This document shows positions 8,179 to 17,376 of a stretch of DNA of 64,000 nt, piece by piece. This DNA comes from Pseudomonadales bacterium. GTDB taxonomy: Bacteria > Pseudomonadota > Gammaproteobacteria > Pseudomonadales > Halieaceae. The stretch covers positions 248,001 through 312,000 of the forward strand of contig JACKNV010000001.1 of NCBI GenBank assembly GCA_024234735.1. The letters are read 5' to 3'. The notes under the pieces were generated by a model. The model searched no databases. It was not told the origin of the DNA and saw only the letters and a list, made by a program, of their open reading frames with translations. The position numbers were made by a program, and so were the translations under genes. The stretch's first letter is position 1; each line of letters begins with the position of its first letter.

Positions 8179-10197
8179 GTGTCCAGACCCTTCAAGGTAG
8201 TGTCCTCCTTTGAGCCCGCCGGGGACCAGCCCGAGGCGATCAGGCAGCTGGTCGAGGGCGTGCGCGCCGGGCTGGCCTCCCAGACCCTGCTGGGGGTGAC
8301 CGGCTCGGGCAAGACCTTCACCATGGCCCATGTGGTGGAACAGTTGCAGCGCCCCACCATCGTCATGGCCCACAACAAGACCCTGGCGGCCCAGTTGTAC
8401 GGGGAGTTCAAGGAGTTCTTTCCCAACAACGCGGTGGAGTACTTCGTATCCTATTACGATTACTACCAGCCCGAGGCCTATGTCCCGTCCTCCGATACCT
8501 ATATAGAGAAGGACTCCTCGGTCAACGAGCATATCGAGCAGATGCGCCTGTCCGCCACCAAGGCCCTGCTGGAGCGCGAGGACTGCCTCGTCGTGGCGAC
8601 CGTGTCCGCCATCTACGGCCTGGGCGATCCGGATTCCTATTTCAAGATGGTGATGCACCTCTCCCGGGGGGAGATGATCGACCACCGCCATATACTGCGG
8701 CAGCTGGCCGAGTTGCAGTACACCCGCAATGACGTGGATTTCCAGCGCGGCAGCTACCGGGTGCGCGGCGACGTGATCGATATCTTTCCGGCGGACTCCG
8801 AGCGCGACGCGGTGCGGGTCGAGCTGTTCGACGAGGAAATCGACAGTATCAGCGTGTTTGACCCGCTCACGGGGGCGGTCGAGGGCAAGGTGCCGCGGGT
8901 CACCATTTTCCCCAAGAGCCACTACGTGACCTCCCGGGATGTGCTGCTGGGCGCAGTGGACAACATCGAGCTGGAGCTGGCGCAGCGCCTGCAGCAGCTC
9001 AAGGACAACAACAAGCTGGTGGAGGCGCAGCGGCTGGAGCAGCGCACCCGCTACGACCTGGAGATGATCCGCGAGCTGGGTTACTGCACCGGCATAGAGA
9101 ACTATTCGCGCTACCTTTCCGGGCGCGGCCCCGGCGAGCCGCCACCGACCCTGTTCGAGTACCTGCCGGACAACGCCCTGGTGATCATCGACGAGTCGCA
9201 CGTCACCATTCCCCAGATCGGCGCCATGTACAAGGGTGACCGCTCGCGCAAGGAAACCCTGGTGGAATACGGCTTCCGCCTGCCCTCGGCCCTGGACAAC
9301 CGGCCGCTGCGCTTCGCCGAGTGGGAACAGCTGGTGCCCCAGGCCATCTTCGTCTCCGCCACGCCGGGTCCCTATGAGCAGGACCATGCCGGGCGCACGG
9401 TGGAGCAGGTGGTGCGCCCCACCGGGCTGGTGGATCCACAATTGGAGGTGCGGCCCGCCAGCACCCAGGTGGACGACCTGCTGCAGGAAATCCGCTCGAC
9501 CGTGGCGCGCCAGGAGAGGGTGCTGGTGACCACCCTGACCAAGCGCATGGCCGAGGACCTGACCGAGTACCTGGCGGACCACGGTATCAAGGTGCGCTAC
9601 CTGCACTCGGATATCGACACCGTGGAGCGGGTGGAGATCATTCGCGACCTGCGGCTGGCGGTGTTCGACGTGCTGGTGGGTATAAACCTGCTGCGCGAGG
9701 GCCTGGATATGCCCGAGGTCTCGCTGGTGGCGATTCTGGACGCCGACAAGGAGGGCTTCCTGCGCTCGGAGCGCTCCCTGATCCAGACCATCGGCCGGGC
9801 CGCGCGCAACCTCAATGGGCACGCCATCCTGTACGCCGACAATATCACCGGTTCCATGGAGCGCGCCATGGCCGAGACGGAACGGCGGCGCGACAAGCAG
9901 CTGGCCTACAACGAGGCCCACGGCATCACGCCAACGGGGGTGGTGAAGTCGGTGCAGGACATCATGGAGGGGGCGCGGCGCATGCCCACCCGCGGCAAGG
10001 GCAAAGCCAGGCAGGTGGCCCAGCCGCGGCCCAGTTACAGCACCGAGCTGGAAAAGCTGTCCCCGGCGGCGCTGGCTCGCAAACTGAAACAGCTGGAGAA
10101 CCAGATGCACGAGCACGCCAAGAACCTCGAGTTCGAAGAGGCGGCGGCGCTGCGCGACCAGCTGGCGGAAATCAAGCAGCTGGCGTTTGTGAGTTGA
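8179..10197 (+). CDS. uvrB: UvrABC excinuclease subunit B
   Basis: The 672-residue length and sequence are standard for UvrB, the damage-verifying helicase-like subunit of nucleotide excision repair. Walker A GVTGSGKT is at residues 39-46, the damage-probing beta-hairpin sequence YYDYYQPEAYVP follows, DESH is the motif II box, and the C-terminal UVR domain (LEFEEAAALRDQLAEI) recruits UvrC. The start is GTG at 8179 (protein MSRPFKVVSSFEP), since no ATG gives the conserved N terminus. No clear LexA box lies upstream, although uvrB is SOS-regulated in many relatives. The 3' end overlaps the convergent histidine kinase gene by 26 bases. Identification is secure. Confidence 0.98.
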   Translation: MSRPFKVVSSFEPAGDQPEAIRQLVEGVRAGLASQTLLGVTGSGKTFTMAHVVEQLQRPTIVMAHNKTLAAQLYGEFKEFFPNNAVEYFVSYYDYYQPEAYVPSSDTYIEKDSSVNEHIEQMRLSATKALLEREDCLVVATVSAIYGLGDPDSYFKMVMHLSRGEMIDHRHILRQLAELQYTRNDVDFQRGSYRVRGDVIDIFPADSERDAVRVELFDEEIDSISVFDPLTGAVEGKVPRVTIFPKSHYVTSRDVLLGAVDNIELELAQRLQQLKDNNKLVEAQRLEQRTRYDLEMIRELGYCTGIENYSRYLSGRGPGEPPPTLFEYLPDNALVIIDESHVTIPQIGAMYKGDRSRKETLVEYGFRLPSALDNRPLRFAEWEQLVPQAIFVSATPGPYEQDHAGRTVEQVVRPTGLVDPQLEVRPASTQVDDLLQEIRSTVARQERVLVTTLTKRMAEDLTEYLADHGIKVRYLHSDIDTVERVEIIRDLRLAVFDVLVGINLLREGLDMPEVSLVAILDADKEGFLRSERSLIQTIGRAARNLNGHAILYADNITGSMERAMAETERRRDKQLAYNEAHGITPTGVVKSVQDIMEGARRMPTRGKGKARQVAQPRPSYSTELEKLSPAALARKLKQLENQMHEHAKNLEFEEAAALRDQLAEIKQLAFVS

Positions 10198-12247
10198 CCG
10201 GCAGGCAGATCAGCACCTGCACGCCATCCCCGTCCGGCAGGTTCGCGGCTGTCACCCGGCCGTGGTGGAACTCCACGATCAGGCGCACGATGTGCAGGCC
10301 CAGGCCGAGGTGGACCGCCGGTGAGGTGGGCTCCCGCACCGAAACCATCGGGTCGAACAGGCCATCGCGCAGGGATTCGGGCAACAGCGGCCCCTGGTTG
10401 CTGACACCGAGTTCCCAGTGGCTGGCGGCCTTCGCCAGGCGCAGGCTGATGCGCTCCCCGGGAGGGCAGAAGGAGGCCGCATTCTCCACGAGTTTGTCCA
10501 GCGCCTGCACGAGCAATTCGGGGACTGCGAGCACGGGTGCACTATCGACTGCCAGCTCTAGCGCCAGCTCGTGTTGCGGATAGATGCCGCGATAGGCGTC
10601 GAAGACTTCCCGCAGCAGCGGCACCAGGTCGATGGGCTGTGGATGATTGCCGCGGATGCTCTCTTCCAGGCGGTTGGCCTCGCTCATGGCAGTGAGAATA
10701 CCGTTCAGGCGCAGCAGCCCCTCCCGCGCCCGGGTGACGTACACGCTGTTTTCGCGGCTCTGGTCAGTCGCCTGCTCCAGGTTCTCCAGTGAGGTCTGGA
10801 TAACCGCTATCGGGGTGCGCAATTCGTGGGAGAGCTTGCGACTGAGGGTGCGCAGGTAGTTGTTGTATTCGCGCAGGCGCTCCAGCAGATCTGCGTAGTG
10901 GCGCGACAGTTGGCCGATCTCATCGCCCGCGCTGCTGCGCGGGAAACTGGCCGTGACCGCGCCGTCCTCGTCCATGGCCTCGCGCGCCGCCCGGCTGAGG
11001 CGTCCGATACGCCAGGACAGCCAGGTGGCGTAGGCCAGCAACCCAAAAGCACCCGCGCACAATGCCAGCAGGCTGTAGCCCAGCAGCTGTCCGAAGGCCT
11101 GATCGGTGAGCGACAGATACAGCTCGCCGCTCTGGCGGGCAGCGACCGCGCCAGTTACCGCGCCGTCGTACAGGATTGGCGCAGCGGCCACCAGCAGGGT
11201 GCGGTCCCGGTGGCCCGGGTCCCGGTAGCGCTGGCTGGCTGCCGTGCCCTGCAGGGCTGCTGCCAGTTCGACTCCGCCGACCTTGCCGGGGGCCGTCGCC
11301 GCCGGTGGTTCCTCCATATCCTCGCCTGCCGCAAGGATGCTGCGGTACAGCAGGCGCAATAGCCAGAAAGTTTGCCCGGCCTGCGGCCGCGTGCTGGCGG
11401 CCGCGGGGACGTCGGCGACGAGCCAGTTGTCGTGGTCCACCACCTGTATATGGGTGCTCAGGGCGCCGAAGGGGGAGAGGGTGCTCTGCAGTGCCCGCGG
11501 GGAGTAAATGAGCCAGGGCGGGGGAGCGCTGTCCAGGGGGTGGGTGTTGCCCAGGGTGGTAAAGCGTTCACCCTCGCCGGTATTCACCAGGTAAAATCCC
11601 AGCCGATCGCCGGTGTAGGCCAGGGGGATGGCCAGCTCGATGCTGTAGCCGTCCGCGGCATCCTGCCAGAAACCCTGTATGGCGCCCGGGTCGAGGCCGG
11701 CTGGCAGGGGGCTCGCCGCCACCGCCCGGACGCGGCCCGGCGCGGCGGTGGCAACGATGTATTCCTGACGGCGGTTGTCACGCCAGGTTCGCAATAGCAG
11801 CCGGTCGCCGTTGGGCTCCGCCGATACGCCCGGGTTGTGGAACACCACTTCCGCATCCTGCACCTGCAGTAACAGGTACAACATACCGCCGCGGGTCGCG
11901 GCGCGATAGTGCACGGCAAAGGGCGCGCCACCGCCGGCACTCGCCAGACTGGCCGTGGGAATGTCTTCCCAGCCGTCTTCATAGCCGTCGACGATCAGTG
12001 GGGAATCGAGGGGGTGGGCGTACAGCGGCGGTCTGCCGTCGGGGGGCGCCAGGCGGCGCTGGGGATCGGGGTAGAGCAGTTCATCCCGCTCTGCCAGCAC
12101 CGCGGCGACCGCCTGGGCGGTCGCCTGCAGGGACTGCTCCTGCCCGTGGCGCAGGGCGGCTTCCATTTCGCGCACGAACTGGCAACCGGCCCAGGGCAGT
12201 GACAACAGCAACAGGCTGACCAGCAGCAGCTGGCGGCGCAGCGTCAT
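10172..12247 (-). CDS. pdsS: Sensor histidine kinase of the dedicated sortase system
   Basis: A 691-residue membrane kinase: N-terminal segment (MTLRRQLLLVSLLLLSL), a long periplasmic region, a second membrane segment near residue 385, HAMP-like linker, HisKA box LSHELRTP with phospho-acceptor His474, and a C-terminal HATPase domain ending LGLGLHIVRLIVEFHHG. The periplasmic start (SPLIVDGYEDGWEDI) resembles carbohydrate-binding or DOMON-like sensor modules. Placement beside its regulator, a VIT/VWA protein and a sortase matches the proteobacterial dedicated sortase system (TIGRFAM family PdsS). It probably senses envelope or surface state and controls sortase-substrate expression. It follows the regulator gene with a 4-base overlap. 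The ligand is unknown. Confidence 0.88.
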   Translation of the reverse strand: MTLRRQLLLVSLLLLSLPWAGCQFVREMEAALRHGQEQSLQATAQAVAAVLAERDELLYPDPQRRLAPPDGRPPLYAHPLDSPLIVDGYEDGWEDIPTASLASAGGGAPFAVHYRAATRGGMLYLLLQVQDAEVVFHNPGVSAEPNGDRLLLRTWRDNRRQEYIVATAAPGRVRAVAASPLPAGLDPGAIQGFWQDAADGYSIELAIPLAYTGDRLGFYLVNTGEGERFTTLGNTHPLDSAPPPWLIYSPRALQSTLSPFGALSTHIQVVDHDNWLVADVPAAASTRPQAGQTFWLLRLLYRSILAAGEDMEEPPAATAPGKVGGVELAAALQGTAASQRYRDPGHRDRTLLVAAAPILYDGAVTGAVAARQSGELYLSLTDQAFGQLLGYSLLALCAGAFGLLAYATWLSWRIGRLSRAAREAMDEDGAVTASFPRSSAGDEIGQLSRHYADLLERLREYNNYLRTLSRKLSHELRTPIAVIQTSLENLEQATDQSRENSVYVTRAREGLLRLNGILTAMSEANRLEESIRGNHPQPIDLVPLLREVFDAYRGIYPQHELALELAVDSAPVLAVPELLVQALDKLVENAASFCPPGERISLRLAKAASHWELGVSNQGPLLPESLRDGLFDPMVSVREPTSPAVHLGLGLHIVRLIVEFHHGRVTAANLPDGDGVQVLICLPVNSQTPAA

Positions 12248-12936
12248 GCGCCCGACCAGCGATAGCCGACGCCGTAGGCGGTCTCGATGGCGGCGAATGC
12301 CGGATCGACAGACTGGAACTTGCGGCGGATGCGCTTGATATGCGAGGTGATGGTGTTGTCGTCCAGCACCACGTTGGCGGAATCCATCAGCTGCTGCCGG
12401 TTCTTGACATGTCCCGGGTGCCTGGCCAGGGTGTGCACGATCCAGAACTCGGTGACGGTGAGGTCCACCCTGTGCTCACGCCACTGTGCGGTCATGCGTT
12501 CCAGGTTGAGGCGCAGTGCCCCGCGCTCGATGACGTCCTCTGCCTCCACCGGGCTGCGCAGGGCTCTCACCCGCCGGAACAGGGCGACGATGCGGGCCAG
12601 CATATGGGCCTGGCTGATGTCCTTGGTCAGGTAGTCGTCCGCCCCCAGGCGCAGCCCGCTGATGATGTCCAGTTCGGAATCCCGGGCGGTGAGAAACACG
12701 ATAGGTAATTCGGGGCAGCGACTGCGCAGGTCCCGGCACAGGTCGAAACCGCCCTCGATGTCCTCACCCAGCCCGATATCGATGATGGCCAGGTCCGGCA
12801 GCGCGCGCTCGAAGGCCCGCGTGGCGGCGCCGCGGTCGCTGAACAGGGAGACGCGAAAGCCCTGGCGCTGCAGGGTATCGCGGTAGTTGGCGGCGATCGC
12901 GGCTTCATCCTCGACAATGGCGATGTGGTGGGGCAT
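12244..12936 (-). CDS. pdsR: Response regulator of the dedicated sortase system
   Basis: From ATG 12936 the protein is 230 residues. The receiver domain starts MPHHIAIVEDEAAI with the acidic pair near residues 9-11, phospho-Asp53 in AIIDIG, and a conserved Lys in TKD. An OmpR/PhoB-type winged helix follows (LTVTEFWIVHTLARHPG, later DDNTITSHIKRIRRKF). It is therefore a DNA-binding transcription factor activated by its neighbouring kinase. A longer ORF reaches 13044, but the added residues precede the receiver fold and are not conserved in type. Its gene diverges from the sortase target gene. The shared 171-base gap contains tandem CAATTGGCCA repeats, which are plausible binding sites. Confidence 0.9.
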   Translation of the reverse strand: MPHHIAIVEDEAAIAANYRDTLQRQGFRVSLFSDRGAATRAFERALPDLAIIDIGLGEDIEGGFDLCRDLRSRCPELPIVFLTARDSELDIISGLRLGADDYLTKDISQAHMLARIVALFRRVRALRSPVEAEDVIERGALRLNLERMTAQWREHRVDLTVTEFWIVHTLARHPGHVKNRQQLMDSANVVLDDNTITSHIKRIRRKFQSVDPAFAAIETAYGVGYRWSGA

Positions 12937-13010
12937 GTGGTGCGCTCGGCGGGCCGGTGGGTGCGCTGCCCATACTTCCAAAATCGCGGTCATACCACAA
13001 GCGGCTGCCA

Positions 13011-13030
13011 CAATTGGCCACAATTGGCCA
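13011..13030. promoter_or_regulatory. Tandem CAATTGGCCA repeat, candidate response-regulator operator
   Basis: CAATTGGCCA is repeated exactly at 13011-13020 and 13021-13030 in the divergent gap between the regulator and its target gene. The 10-bp period places both copies on one face of the helix, as OmpR-family dimers prefer. A CCACAA half-motif recurs nearby (12996 and 13062). No binding data exist here. Confidence 0.45.
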
Positions 13031-13107
13031 GCGCAGCGCCACATTGCGTCCGCCTCGCCGCCACAAGTCCCGGGTTAACTGTCTCCATCACCACAGGAGA
13101 GTATGTT

Positions 13108-15324
13108 ATGGAGACTTATCAGCGGGTTTATCTGCGCCTGGGCACGGATGCCCGGCGCTTTGGCGGCGCGAGCCGGTGGCTGTTGTTTCGGGTGCTGCCC
13201 GTCGTCCTGCTGGCGGCGATGGTGCTGTTGTGCCTGGGCAGCCTTGCCGCGCGGGCGAGCGCCAGTGTGCAGGGAGAAGCGGAGGGCAGGGCGGGCGGGC
13301 ACATGCTGTTGCGGGACGAGCGGGGCGAAGAGGTTGGCCGGGCGCTCCTGCAGGCGAGCACCGTGCACTTCGATATCAGCGGTGTGATCGCAACCGCCAC
13401 CCTGGAGCAATCTTTCCGCAACGACACCGGGCGCTGGCTGGAGGGCGTATACGCGTTTCCGCTGCCGGATACCGCGGCGGTGCGGGCCATGGAAATGCGC
13501 CTGGGTGAACGCCGCATTGTCGGCAAAATACGGGAAAAAACCGCGGCCAGGGAGATCTATCGCGAGGCGAGGTCCGCCGGGAAGACGGCCAGCCTGGTGG
13601 AGCAGCAGCGGCCCAACCTGTTCACCAGCCGGGTCGCCAATATCGCCCCCGGGGAAACCGTGGTGGTGCGCCTGGAGTATGTACAGCAGCTCGACTACCG
13701 GACTGGGGCGTTTTCCCTGCGCTTCCCCGCGACGATCACCCCGCGGTATATGCCGGGTCTACCGTTGGGCGCAGGCAGCGACCCGGAAGAAGCGCCGGCC
13801 CTGGAGGTCAACCCCTATCTGGGCTGGGCGCTGCCCACCACGGCAGTGGCGGACGCCGACGCGATTTCGCCGCTGCAGTTGCCACAGCCGGGCAGTGAGC
13901 TGGCACCGCTCAATCCCCTGCAGGTGACAGTGCGTCTGGATATGGGTATTCCCCTGGCACATGTGGAGGCGCCCTATCACGATATCGCCCTGGTCCGGCG
14001 AGCCGGTGTCTACGACATTAGCCTGGCCAACGGGGTCACCGAGATGGACCGCGACTTCGTGCTTGCCTGGCGACCCGTCACCGGTTCCGAGCCGACGGCG
14101 GCGCTGTTCAACGAGGAAGTCGCGGGCGAATACTACGGGCTCCTACTGGTAATGCCACCGGCGATCGAGAAGGCTCCGGCGCCGCTGCCGCGGGAAATCG
14201 TCTTCGTGGTGGACACGTCCGGCTCCATGGGCGGGGTGGCCATACGCCAGGCTCGAAACAGCCTGGTGCGGGCGCTGCAGGCGCTGCGCCCCGAGGATTA
14301 TTTCAATATCATCGAGTTCAATTCCAGTCACCGCGCACTCTACCCCGAACCGCAAGCTGCCACCCGGGCGCACCTGCAGCGGGCACTGGATTTCGTCAAA
14401 CACCTGGAAGCCGACGGGGGCACGGAAATGCTGCCGGCGCTGCGCGCCGCCCTGCCGATGCCCCTTAGCGGTGAGCTGCCGCGAGACAATCGGCCTTTGC
14501 GCCAGGTCATCTTCATGACCGATGGCGCCGTCGGTAACGAGGTGGCGTTATTCGAGGAGATCAGCGCCAGGCTGGAGGACAGTCGCCTGTTTACCGTGGG
14601 CATCGGCTCGGCTCCCAACAGCTGGTTTATGCGCGAAGCGGCCCGCTTTGGCCGCGGCAGCCATATCCACATCGGCAACCTCGACGAGGTCGAGACCAAA
14701 ATGGCCGTCCTGTTCGAGCAGCTGGCTTATCCGGCAGCTATCGACCTGCAACTCGACTGGCCGCTGCCGGTGGAGGCGTGGCCGCAACGTATTCCCGACC
14801 TCTACCGGGGCGAGCCCCTGCTGGTCGCCGTGAAGTACGGCGCCTCGCTGCCCGCGGGGGAAGTGCAGGTCACCGGGCGCCTGGGCGACAAGCCCTGGAG
14901 CCAGCGCATCCAGCTGGGTAACGGGCAGGACCCGGTATCCGCCGCCGGGCACCGCGGTGTGGCCAGTGTCTGGGCGCGCCAGAAAATAGCGGGGCTACTG
15001 GACCAGCAGGTGCGTGGCCGCAGTGCCGATGCGGTGCGGGCCGATGTTCTGCCGCTCGCCCTGCAGCACCAGTTGCTGAGCCCCTACACCAGCTTTGTGG
15101 CGGTGGAAGAGCGCATCCGTCGCACCGAGGACACGGCACTGCAAAAAGTCGCGGTACCCAATACCCGCCCCCGGGGGCAGGTTGCCCAGGGGTTCGCCTA
15201 CCCGCGCACCGCGACTACCGGTCCGGCCAAGATCTGGCTGGGAGCGCTGCTGGTATTGCTGGGGACGCTGTTGCGCACACTGCGCCAGCCGGAGGCGGAC
15301 CATGTCGCGGCTCGGCGCGACTAG
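13108..15324 (+). CDS. Sortase target protein with VIT and VWA domains
   Basis: The start is ATG 13108, seven bases after AGGAGA; a longer ORF extends upstream but has no ribosome site. The 738-residue protein has an N-terminal export segment (about 27-50) and a VIT domain (about 80-200, containing FRNDTGRWLEGVYAFPLPD). A VWA domain follows with MIDAS motif DTSGSMG from residue 369, then a C-terminal sorting tail: YPRTATTG from residue 698, a hydrophobic stretch WLGALLVLLGTLL and a charged end. This is the marine proteobacterial sortase target architecture. The sortase encoded next is expected to cut in the PRTAT motif, which departs from LPxTG. A likely adhesion or inter-alpha-trypsin-like surface role is inferred. 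Confidence 0.92.
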   Translation: METYQRVYLRLGTDARRFGGASRWLLFRVLPVVLLAAMVLLCLGSLAARASASVQGEAEGRAGGHMLLRDERGEEVGRALLQASTVHFDISGVIATATLEQSFRNDTGRWLEGVYAFPLPDTAAVRAMEMRLGERRIVGKIREKTAAREIYREARSAGKTASLVEQQRPNLFTSRVANIAPGETVVVRLEYVQQLDYRTGAFSLRFPATITPRYMPGLPLGAGSDPEEAPALEVNPYLGWALPTTAVADADAISPLQLPQPGSELAPLNPLQVTVRLDMGIPLAHVEAPYHDIALVRRAGVYDISLANGVTEMDRDFVLAWRPVTGSEPTAALFNEEVAGEYYGLLLVMPPAIEKAPAPLPREIVFVVDTSGSMGGVAIRQARNSLVRALQALRPEDYFNIIEFNSSHRALYPEPQAATRAHLQRALDFVKHLEADGGTEMLPALRAALPMPLSGELPRDNRPLRQVIFMTDGAVGNEVALFEEISARLEDSRLFTVGIGSAPNSWFMREAARFGRGSHIHIGNLDEVETKMAVLFEQLAYPAAIDLQLDWPLPVEAWPQRIPDLYRGEPLLVAVKYGASLPAGEVQVTGRLGDKPWSQRIQLGNGQDPVSAAGHRGVASVWARQKIAGLLDQQVRGRSADAVRADVLPLALQHQLLSPYTSFVAVEERIRRTEDTALQKVAVPNTRPRGQVAQGFAYPRTATTGPAKIWLGALLVLLGTLLRTLRQPEADHVAARRD

Positions 15325-15913
15325 CCACTGGCGTCGCTGGTTGGCGCTGGTGCTGTTGCTGGGCGGCCTGCAACAGTTGTCCGCGGCGGCGTTGATCCAC
15401 GCCAAGGCCTGGCTGGCACCGGTACTTATCGACAGGGCCTGGTCGCTGACCCTGGCCGGGGGCGGTGCGCCGGTCAAACCCTGGTCATGGGCCGACACCT
15501 GGCCGGTAGCCCGCCTTGAGGTGCCAGCCCTGGACGTCGATCTGCTGGTGCTTGCCGGGGACTCCGGCAACGCGCTGGCCTTCGGGCCAGGGCATGCATG
15601 GGCCTCGGCGGCCCTGGGCTCCCCGGGGCTGGCGGTTATCGGTGGGCATCGGGATACGCATTTCGCCTTCTTGCGGGATCTGTGGATTGGCGCGCAACTG
15701 CAGCTGCAGTTGGCCGATGGTCGCCGGCGCGCCTACCGGGTCGAGGCGCTCGAGATAGTGGACGCCAGCCGCGAGCGCCTGCCAGCCGGGCGCGGCGAGG
15801 AGTCGCTGTGGCTGGTTACCTGTTACCCGTTTGATGCCCTGCTGGCGAACGGTCCACTGCGTTATGTGGTGCATGCGTCGCCAGTGGCCCCCGAAGACCC
15901 GGGCGCTACCTGA
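15302..15913 (+). CDS. Class GN sortase
   Basis: ATG 15302 overlaps the target gene by 23 bases, implying translational coupling. The 203-residue product has an N-terminal membrane anchor (residues 12-33) and a sortase core: His116 or His120 in GGHRDTHF, catalytic Cys174 in LVTCYPF and Arg187 in LRYVV. These are the transpeptidase triad. Gram-negative class GN sortases typically serve one co-encoded substrate, here the VIT/VWA protein. Because Gram-negative peptidoglycan is periplasmic, the acceptor and final location are not obvious. The spacing from His to Cys (about 58 residues) is normal. Assignment is secure from triad plus neighbours. Confidence 0.93.
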   Translation: MSRLGATSHWRRWLALVLLLGGLQQLSAAALIHAKAWLAPVLIDRAWSLTLAGGGAPVKPWSWADTWPVARLEVPALDVDLLVLAGDSGNALAFGPGHAWASAALGSPGLAVIGGHRDTHFAFLRDLWIGAQLQLQLADGRRRAYRVEALEIVDASRERLPAGRGEESLWLVTCYPFDALLANGPLRYVVHASPVAPEDPGAT

Positions 15914-15999
15914 GCCGGTTCGCCAGGCGCTGGGGCTGCCCCGGTGTATAAGTCGCCTGCTATACTCGGCGGTCCGCACCGGACACAGGACCCACTGCC

Positions 16000-17376
16000 A
16001 TGCCGACTGAATTACTGCCACCCGTGGATGCCGTGTGGCTGATGCTGGAAACACCCGATACCCCCATGCACGTCGGGGTGCTGGCCACCTTCAGCATGCC
16101 GCGCAATGCACCGCCCGGTTACCTGCGGGAAGTCGCCACCAGAATGCGCCAGGTGCCGGCCAGCTGTGCGCCCTGGAACCAGCGCCTGGCGAGTGAGGGC
16201 AGCAGTGTTCCCCTGGCGCGTATGGTCGAGGTGCGCGACGTGGACCTCAACTATCATTTCCAGCATTCGGCGCTGCCGGAACCGGGCGGCGAACGCGAGC
16301 TCGGCATCATGGTGTCGCGCCTGCACAGCCCCGCCCTGGATCGCAACCGCCCCCTGTGGGAGTTGCACCTGATAGAGGGGCTGGAGAGAAACCGCTTTGG
16401 CCTGTATCTCAAGATTCACCACGCGCTGGTGGGCAACATCAATGCGCTGCCGCTGGTGTTCTCCATGCTCTCGGGCAGCGCTCGCAGTCGCAACATGGCG
16501 CCGCTGTGGGCCTGCCCGCTGCCCGGTGCGCCGGGAGATGTCGCCACAGGGCAGGAGTCGGGCGTGCTGGAGTCGCTGGCATCCGCGGGCCGCGCCGGCC
16601 TGGGCCTGCTGCGCGCCGCGTTGTCGCCCCAGAAAGCCCGCAGCCTGCTGTTACCCCGCGGTGCACCCATTTCCACGCTCAACCGGCAAATCAACCAGCA
16701 GCGCCGTTTCGCCACCCAGCAGTTCGCCGAACAGCGTATCGAAGCGCTGGCGCGAATGACCGACAGCACGGTAAACGAGATACTGACCTACCTGTGTGGC
16801 AGTTCCCTGCGGCGCTTCTTCAAGGAGTACAACGCGCTGCCGGACGACCCCCTGGTGGGGTTGATGCCGGTATCCCTGCAGGAGCGCAGCGGGCGCAACC
16901 CGGGGAATGCGATTGCCGGCCTGCGGGTGGAACTGGGCACCCATATCGGCGATCCCCTGGCGCGCCTCGAGGCAGTCAAGAAATCAATCGGCGCGGTGCG
17001 CGAGGACCGGGCCTCCCTGCCCGAGGAGGCGGCGAGTTACTATGCCCTGCTGCGGGGGGCGCCCCTGCTGGTGAGTCAGTTGCCGGCTGTGGGGCGCCTG
17101 GTGCCCCCGGTCTTCAACCTCAAGATATCGAATACACCCGGGGTGGAGAAGGCCCTGTATTTCGAAGGGGCCAGGCTGGAGTCCATCTTTCCGCTCAGCC
17201 AGTTGTTCCAGCGCACCGCGCTGAGCGTCGACTGCGTCAGTTACGCCGGCACCTTCAATATCGGCTTCACCGGTGCGCGCGATACCCTGCCGCACCTGCA
17301 GCGCATGGCCGTGTACCTTGGCAATGCCCTCGAGGAACTTGAAAAAATCGTGAACGCAGGAGGGCAGGCAGCATGA
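16000..17376 (+). CDS. Wax ester synthase/diacylglycerol acyltransferase-like protein
   Basis: A 458-residue member of the WS/DGAT family, which joins acyl-CoA to fatty alcohols or diacylglycerol for storage lipid. Family landmarks include PMHVGVLATF near the start, RPLWELHLIEGL, and FNLKISNTPG near the C terminus. The catalytic block, normally HHxxxDG, reads HHALVGN here (His140-His141), so both the Asp and the Gly of the motif are replaced. The catalytic second His is kept, but activity may be altered. The upstream TATACT (15961-15966) could be a -10 box. The gene overlaps the following PHA-synthase-like gene by 4 bases (ATGA), so the pair is an operon. Confidence 0.85.
   Translation: MPTELLPPVDAVWLMLETPDTPMHVGVLATFSMPRNAPPGYLREVATRMRQVPASCAPWNQRLASEGSSVPLARMVEVRDVDLNYHFQHSALPEPGGERELGIMVSRLHSPALDRNRPLWELHLIEGLERNRFGLYLKIHHALVGNINALPLVFSMLSGSARSRNMAPLWACPLPGAPGDVATGQESGVLESLASAGRAGLGLLRAALSPQKARSLLLPRGAPISTLNRQINQQRRFATQQFAEQRIEALARMTDSTVNEILTYLCGSSLRRFFKEYNALPDDPLVGLMPVSLQERSGRNPGNAIAGLRVELGTHIGDPLARLEAVKKSIGAVREDRASLPEEAASYYALLRGAPLLVSQLPAVGRLVPPVFNLKISNTPGVEKALYFEGARLESIFPLSQLFQRTALSVDCVSYAGTFNIGFTGARDTLPHLQRMAVYLGNALEELEKIVNAGGQAA

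Noticed and set aside
8152..10116. 654-residue reverse ORF opposite uvrB
   Set aside because: It is exactly antisense to a secure uvrB gene, is His/Leu/Gly-rich as expected from reversed GC-rich codons, and has no ribosome site.
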